This document shows positions 52,011 through 63,130 of a stretch of 64,000 nt of DNA, piece after piece. Location of the stretch: assembly GCF_963924675.1 (NCBI RefSeq), contig NC_089238.1:41868879-41932878 (forward strand). The letters are read 5' to 3'. The notes beneath the pieces are model-generated. The model saw nothing but the letters and a program-made list of their open reading frames with translations. It searched no databases and was not told the origin of the DNA. The position numbers and the translations under genes are program-made. Source of the DNA: Phocoena phocoena. Taxonomy: Eukaryota; Chordata; Mammalia; Artiodactyla; Phocoenidae. Positions within the stretch are counted from its first letter, which is position 1. Each line of letters opens with the position of its first letter.

Positions 52011-52733
52011 GTTATCCATAGTTGCTGTACCAACTTACATTCCCACCAACAGTGTAGGAGGGTTCCCTCTTCTCCATACCCTTTCCAGCATTTATTATTT
52101 GTGGACTTTTTAACGATGGCCATTATGACTGGTGTGAGGTGATATCTCATTGTAGTTTTTCTTTTTAACCTTGCAATTTTGATTTGCATTTCTCTGAAAA
52201 TAGTGATGTTGAGCATCCTTTCATGTGCCTCTTGGCCATCTGTATGTCTTCTTTGGAGAAATGTCTATTTACGTCTTCTGCCCATTTTTTGATTGGCTTG
52301 TTTATCTTTTTGTTATTGAGTTGTATGAGCTGTTTGTATATTTTGGAAATTAAGCTCTTGTTGGTTGCATCATTTGCAAATATTTTCTCCCATCCTGTAG
52401 GTTGTCTTTTCATTTTGTTTATGGTTTCCTTTGCTGTGCAAAAGCTTATAAGTTTGATTAGATCCTGTTTGTTTATTTTTGCTTTTATTTCTATTGCCTT
52501 GGGAGAACTGACCTAAGGAAACAGCGCTACAATTTATGTCAGAGAATGTTTTGCCTATGTTCTCTTCTAGGAGTTTTGTGGTGTCGTGTCTTATATTTGT
52601 CTTTAAGCCATTTTGAGTTTATTTTTGTATATGGTGTGAGGGAGTGTTCTGACTTCATTGATTTGCATGCTGCTGTCCAGCTTTTCCAACATCACTTGTC
52701 GAAGAGACTATCTTTTCTCCACTGTATATTCTT

Positions 52734-52952
52734 TTTTTTTTTTTTTTTTTTTTTTTTTTGCGGTACGCGGGCCTCTCACTGCTGTGGCCTCTCTCGTTGC
52801 GGAGCACAGGCTCCGGACGCGCAGGCTCAGCGGCCATGGCTCACGGGCCTAGCCGCTCCGCGGCATGTGGGATCTTCCCGGACCGGGGCACGAACCCGCG
52901 TCCCCTGCATCGGCAGGCGGACTCTCAACCACTGCGCCACCAGGGAAGCCCC
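52734..52952 (-). mobile_element. CHR-type SINE, antisense, close to consensus
   Basis: A run of about 26 T bases in the tail region, few differences from the consensus, and an intact head. The exact 15-bp duplication ccactgtatattctt is at 52719-52733 and 52953-52967, inside the younger L1. It is one of the best-kept copies in the window. Confidence 0.96.
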
Positions 52953-52991
52953 CCACTGTATATTCTTGAAGGAGCTTGTTGAAGATTAATT

Positions 52992-53218
52992 TAATTTAAT
53001 TTAATTTAATTTAATTTAATTTTTTTGCTGTACGCGGGCCTCTCACTGTTGTGGCCTCTCCCGTTGTGGAGCACAGGCTCCGGATGCGCAGGCTCAGCGG
53101 CCATGGCTCACGGGCCTAGCTGCTCCGTGGCATGTGGGATCTTCCCGGACCGGGGCACGAACCCGTGTCCCCTGCATTGGCAGGCGGACTCTCAACCACT
53201 GCACCACCAGGGAAGCCC
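52992..53218 (-). mobile_element. CHR-type SINE with (TTTAA)n tail, antisense
   Basis: Its A tail has become a pentanucleotide array (taatt units, about 52988-53022). The exact 15-bp duplication tgttgaagattaatt is at 52977-52991 and 53219-53233. Only about 24 bp of L1 plus duplication separate it from the SINE at 52734. Confidence 0.95.
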
Positions 53219-54679
53219 TGTTGAAGATTAATTGACCATAGGTGTGTGGGTTTATTTCTAGGCTCTCTGTTATGTTCCACTGATCCATGTGTCTGTTTTT
53301 ATGCCAATACCATGCTGTTTTGATTACTGTAGCTTTACTGTATTGTCTGAAGTCTGGAAGGATTATGCATCCAGCTTTGTTCTTTTTCCTCAGAATTGCT
53401 TTGGCAATTCTGGGTCTTTTATGATTCCATATAAATTTTAAGATTATTTGTTCTAGTCCTGTGAAAAATGTCATGGGTAATTTGATAGGGATTGCATTAA
53501 ATCTGTAGATTGCTTTGGGTAGTATGGCCATTTTAACAATATTAATACTTCCAATCCAAGAACAGGGAATATCTTTCCATTTCTTTAAGTCATTTTCAGT
53601 TTTCTTTATCAGTGTTTTATAGTTCTCAGCATATAAGTCTTTCACCTCCTTAGTCAGGTTTATTCCTAAGGTTTTTTTTTTTTAAAGCAATTTTAAAAGG
53701 GATTTTTTTCTTTTTACTTTCCCTTTCTGATATTTCATTGTTAGCTTAAAGAAATGCAACAGATTTCTGTATATTAATCTCGTATCCTGCTACCTTGCTG
53801 AATTCACTTATTGGTTCTATAGTTTTTATGTGGAGTCTTTAGGGTTTTCTATATTTAGTACAAGGTTATCTGCATATAATGACAGTTTTACCTCTTCCCT
53901 TCCAATTTGGATACCTTTTATTTCTTTTTCGTGTCTGAATGCTCTGGCTAGGACTTCCAATAGTAGGTTGAATAGAAGTGGTGAGAGTGGGCATCCTTGT
54001 CTTGTTCCAGAGTTTAGTGGGAAGGCTTTCAGTAAAGTGGTATAGTTTAGGTTTGCATTTCCCTGATGGCTAAGGATGTCGAGCATCTTTTCATGAGCTT
54101 GTTGGCCATTTCTATATCTTCTTCGGAGAAATGTCTCTTCAGAATCTTTGCCCATTTTTAATTGGGTTATTTGTCTTTTTACTGTTAGTGTATTTGTTTT
54201 TTAATTTAATTTCCCAAGAAGTTATTCATATACATAGTATTACAAAGATAATTCAAAGATCCATAGCCCCATCCTCCTTTCTTACCCTCCATTCCTACTC
54301 CCCATCAGCAACTACTATTTTCAACTTGATTTGCTGCTTTTTTTAATGTTTCTGTGGTACATTAGGCTTGCTTCTGGGCTTCTTAGGTTTAATGAATCAA
54401 CTTACCATCCAAACCAGAACACTTTTGAGAGTGAAAGAGGACACTATTAATAATTATACCAGCATAGCAGATGTAAGCCATACTAACCTGGGCAAATCAG
54501 GACCATGACCCTAGGATTCATTCAGCTGCTTTCTAGGATCTAAACTTGTGTTGCCATTGCCTTGTTAGTTCTTTTTGTTCTGATAACTTAATGCCATTTT
54601 TTAATCCCTTTCCTGACAGGAAAGGGAGGGAGGGAGCAATGGTGTGTGTATGTGTTTTATTGTTGGCGGTGGTGGTGTT

Positions 54680-54794
54680 TTCTGGGCCACACAGCGTGGC
54701 ATGTGGGATCTTATGTTCCCTCACCAGGGATCGAACCCACGCCCCCTGCAATGGAAGCATGGAGTCTTAACCACTTGACTGCCAGGGAAGTCCC
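54680..54794 (-). mobile_element. Short-form CHR SINE, antisense
   Basis: 'gtggcatgtgggatcttatg', 'ccagggatcgaacccacgcc' and the head ctgccagggaagtccc. It is the first of an adjacent pair sharing similar flanks (tatgtgttttat before, aaatgtgttttg after). Confidence 0.9.
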
Positions 54795-54814
54795 ATAAAT
54801 GTGTTTTGTTTTGT

Positions 54815-54932
54815 TTTTGCTTTTGGCCACGCTATGTGGCATGTGGCATCTTAGTTCCCCAACCAGGGATCAAACCCGTGCCTCCTGCATTGGGAGCGTG
54901 CAGTCTTAACCTCTGGACTGCCAAGGAAGTTG
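54815..54932 (-). mobile_element. Short-form CHR SINE, antisense, second of a pair
   Basis: 'gtggcatgtggcatcttagt', 'ccagggatcaaacccgtgcc' and the head ctgccaaggaagt. It differs from its neighbour at many sites, so it is a separate insertion and not a tandem duplicate. It is followed by tgtatgtgttta. Confidence 0.88.
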
Positions 54933-55019
54933 TATGTGTTTAACATGCCAGCTTTCAGGTGGCAGCCTCCATTCTTCCCTCTCTAATGATGGAGAAAGTA
55001 GGTGTGGAGGACATGTGTG

Positions 55020-55530
55020 ACAAGAGTCAGAACTCTTCTGGTTTTAAGCAACAGAAACCTAGTCTGAACTAGCTTAAGCAAAGAGAACTTTTTAGCCTAC
55101 CAAATCCAAAGAAGGGCCGAACAACAGTGTTGTGGGAAAAGCTGGGATAGATCTGGTCGTCATTGACTCTTAGAGTCAGGAACTGAAATGCTGCACCTCT
55201 TGTTTCTGCTTCTCTTGCATTTCGCCTTCATTCTCTCGCACTGGAGTCCAGTTTTTTCCTATGACAGCAACATGACCACTGACGATGGCCCACTATGGCA
55301 TCTTAACATCCAACACTCAGAGATTCCCTCTCTGGCCCCAAATGCAAAAATTCCAGGGAAGAGACATAATGCTCCAGCTAAGATCAGATGCCCATCCCCA
55401 AGTCAACCAACTTGGCTGGGCCAGGTGGGGTGTATGGGGTTGCTGGTTTGTGTAAAACCGTGTTCAGCCTCCACCATAGCCATTTGTGAGAGGAGAGCCT
55501 GGGCCCGGTGCCTAGGAGTAGGGCATAGTC
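55020..55530. mobile_element. Old repeat, same unresolved family as 24365
   Basis: 'ttaagcaacagaaacctagt', 'gaactagcttaagcaaagag' and, further on, 'acataatgctccagctaaga' fit the wording of 24365-24815. A 127-codon open frame (55188-55571) inside it has a hydrophobic start but is probably accidental. Confidence 0.4.
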
Positions 55531-55860
55531 CCGTAGATTTCCTCAACAGTAATTTGGCCAAATCCGTATGACATTAGTGATGGATTTAAGAAGTAAAGCT
55601 GAAAAGATTAGTACTCAGTACTCTGCTGTTTCTGCTAAAATATAAATGTTCAGCTTTTTCTAGTGATAACATAAGTGACAGTTTGGAAGACCTAGCATTT
55701 AAAACTGCTCCCTTTCTGCCTCTTCTGCATAATCATTTACATAGATTTACATATGTTAGAACTTGGTCCGTCTTCCTCTTCTGCATCAGATGCTATTTTA
55801 TTTTCTGTAGGATAGCTTTCTCCTTCCCCTTCTTAATCTGATCTAAAATAACCAAGAAGG

Positions 55861-55985
55861 AATTCCCTGGTAGTCCAGTGGTTAGGACTCCGCACTTCCA
55901 CTTCAGGGGGCACGGGTTCGAGCCCTAGCTGGGGAACTAAGATCCCACATGCCATGCGGCACAGTCAAAAAAATAAATTAATAAA
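55861..55985 (+). mobile_element. Short-form CHR SINE
   Basis: aattccctggtagtccagtg head, GGTTCGAGCCC B-box-like motif, and an (AAAT)n tail. The flanks aaataaccaagaagg and aaatggccaagaaga are an imperfect duplication. Confidence 0.9.
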
Positions 55986-56649
55986 AAATAAAATGGCCAA
56001 GAAGAAGGTACTGTCATTTAAGCACAGAATTTTGGAATGTTACAGCTGTAAGAGGCCTTAGAGACTATTTCATTTGTACTTGACAAAAATTTCCTTTGGC
56101 TTATTAACCCCATGAGTTGCTTCTTTGACATAAGGTCTCCATGGTCAAATAAGTTTGGAAAATGCTGTGTACAGCTGTACACTCCCCTCGACATTTGGTG
56201 CATGTTTGCCTTTTAGGGGGTCTGAGAAGCCCTGCAGCTAAAATCAACAGTTTCCTCAGTTCCTCGGCCATTTACCAAGGAACCCTGTTTTCATTATAAG
56301 CATGCCAAGTTATAATGTTCCGTGGAACATACTTTGGGAAATAATTCAACCATCTTATTTTATGAATTGAGGAAACGAAGTTCATGAAGAGACTGCAGTT
56401 CTGATTTTCCAAAGCTAATACCAGGAAGAATTAGCACTCGTTTCCACTTGTTGCTGGGAGCTTACGTTGGCCAAGTGCTCATGGAAGTATAGTATCTCTC
56501 CCTCTTCCTCTTACTTAATTCACTCATCCACTGCAACAAGATTTATCTTTTTATCAAGGATGTCTTAGGTAACATCATCAGGGTGAGCTGGAGCACAAGA
56601 TAAGCACCAGGTTTGGAAACATCAGCATCATATCAGACCCCACATACTT

Positions 56650-56856
56650 TTTTTTTTTTTTTTTTTGCAGTATATGGGCCTCTCAGTGTTGTGGCCTCTC
56701 CCGTTGCGGAGCACAGGCTCCGGACGCGTAGGCCCAGCAGCCATGGCTCATGGGCCCAGCTGCTCCGCGGCATGTGGGATCCTCCCGACCAGGGCACGAA
56801 CCCGTGTCCCCTGCACCGGCAAGCGGACTCTCAGCCACCGCGCCACCAGGGAAGCC
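56650..56856 (-). mobile_element. CHR-type SINE, antisense
   Basis: T tail, 'tatgggcctctcagtgttgt', and the head ccaccagggaagcc. Full length; the flanks acatactttt and aatgtactttt are similar. Confidence 0.93.
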
Positions 56857-56859
56857 TCC

Positions 56860-57305
56860 AATGTACTTTTATTGTTACAAATTATTATAACGAATATTTT
56901 AGAGTTTCCCCTTTTTATTCTCCTGAAATGAAATGTATAGCTACGTAACCTACATGTATATTTTAAAAATCAATATAATGTCCCAACTATAATACAAAGA
57001 AGGAATAAAAGAATACTAGTTTATAATAAAATAACATATTTTAATATATAAATGTCTAGGCCAACTCTAAGATATAATGAACTATTCAGTTGCTCTTATA
57101 TGTAGAATCATCATGAATGTAACAGCTACAAATACAAATTAATAATAAATATCTTGTACTGGCAACTCAGAAGTACACTGAGTAAGCCTGATTTTCCAAA
57201 ATGGTAAACTCTCTCTGTAAAATTCCAAACAAATCAAAATACTATCTCCTCTCACTTCATATGGTACTTGCGTTCCTGAAAAATTCAGTGTATATTAAAA
57301 CCTGG
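56860..57305 (+). other. AT-rich intron stretch
   Basis: Strongly AT-rich with many 'ataaaat' and 'aatataa' strings; no exon or element recognised. Confidence 0.45.
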
Positions 57306-57309
57306 CAAA

Positions 57310-57540
57310 AATACTTTTATTGAGCATTTATTATATGGTAGCACATATATCTAAGTGCTTTAATTAATTCATTTAATCTTCATAATGATCCCATTTAGGT
57401 ACGACTAATATCCCCATTTTACACATGAGGAAACTAAGACAGAGAAGATAAGTAACTTGTTCAACAACTAGTAAGTGGCAGCACGGTAGATGACCCCAGG
57501 CAGTATGGTTCCAGAACTTGTGCACACACGTTCTGTGACT
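57310..57540 (-). mobile_element. MIR SINE, antisense
   Basis: 'ttgagcatttattatatggt', 'cccattttacacatgaggaa', 'caactagtaagtggcagcac' and 'caggcagtatggttccagaa' give a near-complete antisense MIR. Confidence 0.85.
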
Positions 57541-58284
57541 GTCATCTGAAGGACTCAGGAACTGAGTCACTTGGGCATTTCCTGCAAAGATCATGGCTAA
57601 CAGAAGGCAGCTTTAGATCCTGGAAACCTGATACCAGAAAGGAAAACAGGTCAGACTCTCTCCTTACAGCTTATTTACTGTCTGTCCCCAAGAACGATGG
57701 AGCAGGGAGAGGGGAATGTTGAGGCCAGCCTTGGACCCAGATGCCCTGACCTCCCAGTACCTGACAGTGTGAACTGTTCAGAGAGCAGAGACAGGAAACA
57801 GCTCTGACTTCCTTTTTACTCTTCCTCATGTTCCACTAGCCCTTGCCAAAATCATGGGCCAAACTGGACTATGCCATCCAGCAACTTCCCATAATGGACA
57901 CAGAACTGAAAAGGCAGGGAGCTGAGAAAAACTGAAGGAGACCAAATGCCTCTGGGACTGCCAAGCTGGGAAGTGAGAGTCTTGGGACTTGCCTCCTGCC
58001 CTGCAGCTTGATCAGGAATCTATTCTTCCTCTGAGAGTGATTGTGCTAATAATCAGATGGGCCTCTGGATTGCAAAACCCACTTATCTTTGCTCTATCCT
58101 CTGAAAGGGAGGAGTTCTGACTAAGTGTACCCTCCTTGGGGTGACTTAAAATGACAGTCTGGATTGATGCTCTGGGGTCTGTTCCAGCTCATTGCTTATC
58201 GCCCCACTGTTTGCTCTTAGCATATCTGCTCCAAATAAATTTCATGCTCTCTGAGGTTTAGTATTTAATAATGTAACTAACGTG

Positions 58285-58490
58285 TATTAGGGCTTACTGT
58301 ATGCCAGGCAGGGCACTGAGTTCTTTACATGCATTATCTCATTGAATCCTAACAACCCTGTGAGATAAATACGCCTATAACCCTATTTACAAGTAAGAAA
58401 ATTGAGGTCCAGAAAGTTTACATTTAGATGCCCAGGTCAGACAGAAGAGAGCTGAGTATAAACCCAGGCAGTTTTACTGCCAGCTTGGCT
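58285..58490 (-). mobile_element. MIR SINE, antisense
   Basis: 'cttactgtatgccaggcagg', 'cattatctcattgaatccta', 'acaaccctgtgagataaata' and 'gagtataaacccaggcagtt'. Confidence 0.8.
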
Positions 58491-58669
58491 GTTCTGAAGG
58501 AACTAATTAGAACAGGCCTGAGATTATACTTGAGGAAGAGGTAAACTGTTACAAGTATATTGGGACAAACCTGGGTTCCTAGGACTTCTGTTTCCTTAAC
58601 CACTGGGACTTTCTTCTACTCTTTAATTCTCCTGAACGGCAGCTATTCAGTTACTCTGCATGGTAAGGG

Positions 58670-59490
58670 AGCAGCCAGAGGGATCTTTCTGAAATGCAAA
58701 TCTGCTGAAGTCCTCAGGTAACATTTTTCTCAGTGGTTCCCTGTGGTTCCTAAGATAAAGACTAGGCTCCCTAATATGACATACAAGGCCCTTTATAATA
58801 TGGACCCTGCTTGACTTTATAACTGTCTCTCCCGAGCTTCCCCTCATGAGCCCTCAGAACCTCGTGCCAGCTCTACATAGCCTGCGTACTATTTCTTGCC
58901 TCCAGATCTTGGTCCGTACTGTTTCTTATGCCTCAAATGCCTTCTCCTCCTGCCCCCGACCTGTCCATCTGATAAACTTTTGTTCACCCTTTAGGACTCT
59001 AAATGTTAAAAGCCTTTTCTCATTTCTCAGGCAAAATTAATCCTCCTTTCTCCAGGCTCTACAGTACTTTAAATATCAGCTCAAGACTAGAGTAGATATT
59101 GTAATGCTTTGTTCACATCTGATGTCAACAGGGGACAGCCCCTGAACACACCAGTCACTTCTTTAAAAAATTGTGGTAAAATATACATAGCATGAAATAT
59201 ACCATCTTAACCATTTTTAAGTGTACAGTTCAGTAGCATTACGTACATTCATGTTTTTATGCTGCAATCACCACCATCCCTCCACAGAACTCTTTTCATC
59301 GTGTAAAACTGAAACTCTGTACCCATTAAATACTAACTCTCCCCCTCCCTCAGCCCCTAGCAGTCACCATCCTGTCTGTCTCTGAATTTTACTACTTTTC
59401 CATTCATTCTTATGTTCCCCAAATCTAGCACATTGCCTTGCATAGAATAATGCTTAATAAATGTTTGTTGAGAGAGTGCATGAAACCTCT
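58670..59490 (+). mobile_element. L2 LINE, sense, split by an L1
   Basis: L2 blocks 'gaagtcctcaggtaacattt', 'catacaaggccctttataat', 'tatgcctcaaatgccttctc' and 'ccctttaggactctaaatgt' run to about 59160. The 3' end resumes at 59406 ('atctagcacattgccttgca', 'taataaatgtttgttgagag'). Confidence 0.75.
59161..59405 (-). mobile_element. Old L1 3'-UTR fragment, antisense
   Basis: 'ttgtggtaaaatatacatag', 'ttaaccatttttaagtgtac', 'agttcagtagcattacgtac' and 'gaaactctgtacccattaaa' are the L1 3'-UTR complement. It lies inside the L2. Confidence 0.85.
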
Positions 59491-59826
59491 TCTCTAAGAT
59501 GCATGGGACAATACATCTCTTAAGTTTCTTTGTACCTGCTTTTGCAATAAAGACTTCTTAGATCTTAAACTGGAAATTCTGGGGCTTCCAAACTCTTCCA
59601 GTTCCCGAACTCTTCTGTTCAGGTTTCCCAAGAACAGAAGTTGTCCAAACAAATTCTCGTTAGGAGGGAATTTTACCTTCCTTACTTGGAAACGCCTAAA
59701 GTTTTCATTGCAGTTGGGTTGTAGACATGTTGTCCCCAAATCAGCTGGGAGAGGGAGTCCTGAGGCACAGTGACAGAATGAATATTGACGAGCAGCCAGA
59801 ACTGTCTGCATTTCAAAACTTGGCTT

Positions 59827-59884
59827 CACACACAAACACACACACACACACACACACACACTCAATGTATATATATATATGTAC
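59827..59884. repeat. (CA)n and (TA)n microsatellite
   Basis: About 15 CA units with one interruption, then ctcaatg and a (TA)7 run. Likely length-variable between individuals. Confidence 0.95.
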
Positions 59885-60073
59885 ATTGCTGTCAAAATTT
59901 TAGCACATGTATTTTCCTTAATTCCTCCCATCTGTGTGAAGGTTTCTGCCATAATTACAGTTAACCTAGTAAAAGAGGCGCTGCCTGCGTTTTATCCTTT
60001 CACTTTCTTACAGATGCCTTTTGGGAGCCTGTAACTTTCTGTGTCATCAGAATTATACTCCAATACACATGTT

Positions 60074-60199
60074 TAAGAATTTTTTTTTTTGGACACACCA
60101 CACAGCATGTGGGATCATAGTTCCCCAACCAGGGATCGAACCCGTGCCCTCTGCAGTGGAAGTGCAGAGCCCTAACCACTGGATCTCCAGGGAAGTCCC
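60074..60199 (-). mobile_element. Short-form CHR SINE, antisense
   Basis: T run, 'catgtgggatcatagttccc', 'ccagggatcgaacccgtgcc' and the head ctccagggaagtccc. Confidence 0.9.
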
Positions 60200-60269
60200 A
60201 AAGAACATATTTTAAAAATATTTTGGAAAAAAGATGCAGTCTTAATTTGTGCATCAAAAATGATTTTGG

Positions 60270-60459
60270 GGGCTTCCCTGGTGGCGCAGTGGTTGAGAGT
60301 CCGCCTGCTGATGCAGGGGACACGGGTTCGTGCCCCGGTCTGGGAAGATCCCACATGCCGCGGAGCGGCTGGGCCCGTGAGCTATGGCCGCTGAGCCTGC
60401 GCATCCGGAGCCTGTGCTCCGCAACTGGAGAGGCCACAACAGTGAGAGGCCCACGTACC

Positions 60460-60491
<32 letters not shown>
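60270..60491 (+). mobile_element. CHR-type SINE with a long A tail
   Basis: Full-length copy near consensus with about 30 uninterrupted A bases (60462-60491). The flanks aaaaatgattttgg and aaaaagatttttga are similar but inexact. It lies just 70 bp from the short-form antisense SINE at 60074. Confidence 0.94.
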
Positions 60492-60493
<2 letters not shown>

Positions 60494-60717
60494 TTTTTGA
60501 CCCAGTCCCCTTGCTGGAAAATAAAAACCTGGTTGTCGATAGTTAAGATAATTCCAAGAAGTGCAGCAGGTCATGTCCCAATCCTGTCACCCTTGCTCTT
60601 GGCACTTAGATTTTTCATGGGCAGAGTCGTTGTGGTGATCCCTTTTTTGGAAACCATGACATATCTCTTACTGTCTCCTACCCAGTGTTTTTTCCTAACA
60701 TGCTGCACTGCTGCATC

Positions 60718-60895
60718 CTGGCTGCTCATTAGAGTCACCTGGAGAGCATAAAAAGAAATTAAAAAAAAAATTTTTTTTAAGCCCTGAGCCCCTACCCCTA
60801 AGGTTCTCATTGTTACGTGTGAGGTGGGGGCCCAGGCGTTTTAAAAGTTCTCCATGGAATCGTACTTTGCAGCTAAGGTAGAGAATCACTATGTT
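60718..60895. mobile_element. Non-autonomous hAT-type MER element
   Basis: 'ggctgctcattagagtcacc', 'tggagagcataaaaag' and the loosely complementary 'ggtgggggcccaggcgtttt' and 'gtagagaatcactat' form the palindrome-like layout of MER5/MER20-class elements. Exact family uncertain. Confidence 0.55.
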
Positions 60896-61429
60896 AGAAT
60901 GATGGTGTTGCTCAGAGGCAGAGTCTAGGCTGTGTAGCCATACTTCGGTGTGGGTGGGCAGGTTGCTTTTTCCAGCCTAGTCCACGTCTATTCTATGCTA
61001 TGTGTATATTAGCACATACTACCAACCCCACCAGAGCCTCTGATGTGTCAGTGACTGTGGTTTTCTCTGACCTTTGGTCTAACTCTATAACCATTTGTTC
61101 CTGAGGCATCTTGCACAGAGCACTGAATTCCACTAAGCAGAACCCCTAAGGAGAGTGGCCTGCACTTCCCTCATGGCCAATCAAGCTGGACCTGAGGCTG
61201 TGTGAGCCGGGTGATCCTGGGGTGATGCAGGATGCCCCAAGCAAACCAGTGCCCCAGAGGAAACCCAAACCTTGCAGTCAACCAGCAGCCCAGTTGCTGT
61301 TCCCCCTCCTCCCTAACCGGGCCCCATCCAAATAAACTGCTTTGATGGTGCAGGGAAAAGGTCAAATTCTCTCCATAGCATCCTCCTGCGTATTGGATTT
61401 CCTAGTTAACTGCACGTGTTTAAAAACAG

Positions 61430-61640
61430 GGTTTGCAGCTAGACCTGACAGATGCAGGTTTGAATTCTAGCTGTGTCCTTGAGCAAATCACTAAACCTCT
61501 CTAAATCCCCTTTCCCTAATTTGCACACTGGGCCTAATAACACCTACCTCGTAGGATTAAATGAGATAATGTGCGTGAAGGGCTCGGCGCAGTGACTGAA
61601 GCGTAGTAAACACTCAGTAAATGGTAGTAGTAAGCCTTTG
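61430..61640 (+). mobile_element. MIR SINE, sense
   Basis: 'gcaggtttgaattctagctg', 'caaatcactaaacctctcta', 'acctcgtaggattaaatgag' and 'gtagtaaacactcagtaaat' give a near-complete MIR. Confidence 0.85.
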
Positions 61641-61649
61641 CAGGCGATG

Positions 61650-63035
61650 TCTAATCCCTTGTGGGAGGCGTTAGGTGCAGAAAGGGAGCAGAACTGTGCT
61701 GCCTCAGCAGGGAAGCTTCGAGGGCCAAGAAAGATGAAGCCCTTTCCCCCCAGACGTGGTAATTGAGTACAATTTGAAAGCTGGGATTGTAATCACCTTC
61801 TAAGGACAAAGCGCCCCATCACTTCTACAAGCAGCAGCCTGCTGCCTCTGCACATCCTCCGGCCATTTTCCCCTGCCTTCTTTGTTCTGTTTCCATGCCT
61901 GTGGGGGTGTAGGAAAGCTGCTGCCTTCCTCAGGTTGCTATTTAAAGACATTCTGAGAGATGCTGCCACCGCTGCTCCTAGAGCCACCGCGGCTGCTGCT
62001 CCCGTCCCTGCCACAGCGAGTGGAGAGTCCCAGCACCTACTTTCTGTTTAGGATCCCTGAGGTGTCACCCCTCCCAGAGGTTAACCATGAAGGCCATCTT
62101 GGTGTTTGTCCCTAAACTGCCCAGACTGTCTACATCCCTGTAGCATTTTGGGCACATAACCAGTTCAAATTTCCCCCTTATTCTTCAATGAAAATCACGC
62201 ATGATACCCCCCTCATCCCCTCCCCACCCATCTCCAACTTGCACTTGAGATGCCCTCCTTATTTAACAGCCAGACACAATCTGGAAAGGGTAAAAATGCC
62301 ATTTATCTCTAGGTCTAGCAGAGAAAAATACTTTAGGAATAAAAGGTTTTTGAAAAGCTCAGTAACCTCCAGTTAACAAGAATGCTGCCCTGAACTTCAG
62401 CATGTTTGAGATTCTCTATCTGTCAGGCATGGATAGGAATCTCTTAGACATTAGTAATCCTATCTTTCTTTGCTGACCCACCCAATGCTTTTCAATGAAG
62501 TGTCTCAAAAGCCTGGTCTTTCCATTTGAATTGGTCCTGACTTCTTTTTTACAGACCCATCAAAGTGAACTTTGGGGTTTTATCAGTAAAGCATTTATTC
62601 TTCTTTAGACCAGAGCACCCTGAATGAGGTCCAGATTGTCTACCTCCATTCTGCTTTCCCCAATTTATTTGTTTCCTGCCCATTATCCTAGAGAGGCTGC
62701 TCGCCTCCAAGACCTCAGAGCCTAGCTGCTCTCTGCTTGTCCAGGAGAGTCCTTGCTGGTGCTTTCAGCTCTGTGCAGTGGCACAGACGGTGTTCCCGAC
62801 CGTCAGGTACCGACTCTGGCCCTGATACCACATCACACTGCATGGAGTCTCTTCCCCTCTTTTACAGCCCTTCCCTTTTCTTCTAACTCTCCTCCATTTA
62901 TTCATCTTCCTGAGCACTCTTTCTTTGGGTCCTGCTCTCTATTTTTCATTTTCAGAGCCGTGCCTTTCCCCTCATTTTCTTAGCCGTTTGGTGGTAAACC
63001 CAACTACCTCAGTGTCAGAATAATAGTAGCAATGA
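61650..63035 (+). other. Mostly single-copy intron sequence
   Basis: No repeat or exon recognised. A short G+C-rich patch at 61955-62030 (ccaccgctgctcctagagcc, then gctgctgctcccg) has a few CpGs but is far too small for a CpG island. Confidence 0.45.
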
Positions 63036-63039
63036 TACT

Positions 63040-63130
63040 TTGAATTATTGATCACCACGCTGTGATAGCAAAGTACTCTCATATGCCTTATCTCTTTTGA
63101 TCTCACAATAAACTTGTAAGGTAGGCAGTA
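63040..63130 (-). mobile_element. MIR fragment, antisense
   Basis: 'tgccttatctcttttgatct' and 'cacaataaacttgtaaggta' resemble the antisense MIR 3' part. Confidence 0.5.

Larger units (their letters stand above)
50611..54033 (-). mobile_element. Younger 5'-truncated L1, antisense, with later insertions
   Basis: 3' end 'catctttattggagtataat' 'tgctttacaatggtgtgtta' at 50630, ending within ORF2 at 54033. The 15-bp duplication aaagtggtgtagttt (50596-50610) and aaagtggtatagttt (54034-54048) has one mismatch. Minus-strand ORF2p blocks: reverse transcriptase 53826-54033 with [18 protein letters not shown] and YADN in place of the usual YADD; a later block at 53234-53645 with [17 protein letters not shown] and [16 protein letters not shown]; then 52165-52413. 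It is a broken relic that cannot encode a full ORF2p. Confidence 0.9.
49880..54180 (-). mobile_element. Outer old L1 (L1M-type), antisense, split by a younger L1
   Basis: The first piece, 49880-50610, is the complement of the L1M 3'-UTR and ORF2 ('ttccattgtatggatctagc', 'gccatcctaatgggtataaa'). The second piece, 54049-54180, continues exactly where it left off ('gtttgcatttccctgatggc', 'ttgcccatttttaattgggt'). The gap is filled by the younger L1 at 50611-54033. Confidence 0.85.

Noticed and set aside
55188..55571. Open frame with a hydrophobic, signal-peptide-like start
   Set aside because: It sits in a dispersed old repeat and nothing after the leader resembles a protein family.
59494..59952. 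152-codon minus-strand open frame with a cysteine-valine run
   Set aside because: The CVCVCV stretch is translation of the CA microsatellite; the rest lacks any domain signal.
61793..62014. Alanine-rich minus-strand open frame starting MAGTGAAAAVALGAAVAA
   Set aside because: It derives from a short GCC/GCT-rich patch with no homology I recognise, no Kozak-supported exon and no CpG island.
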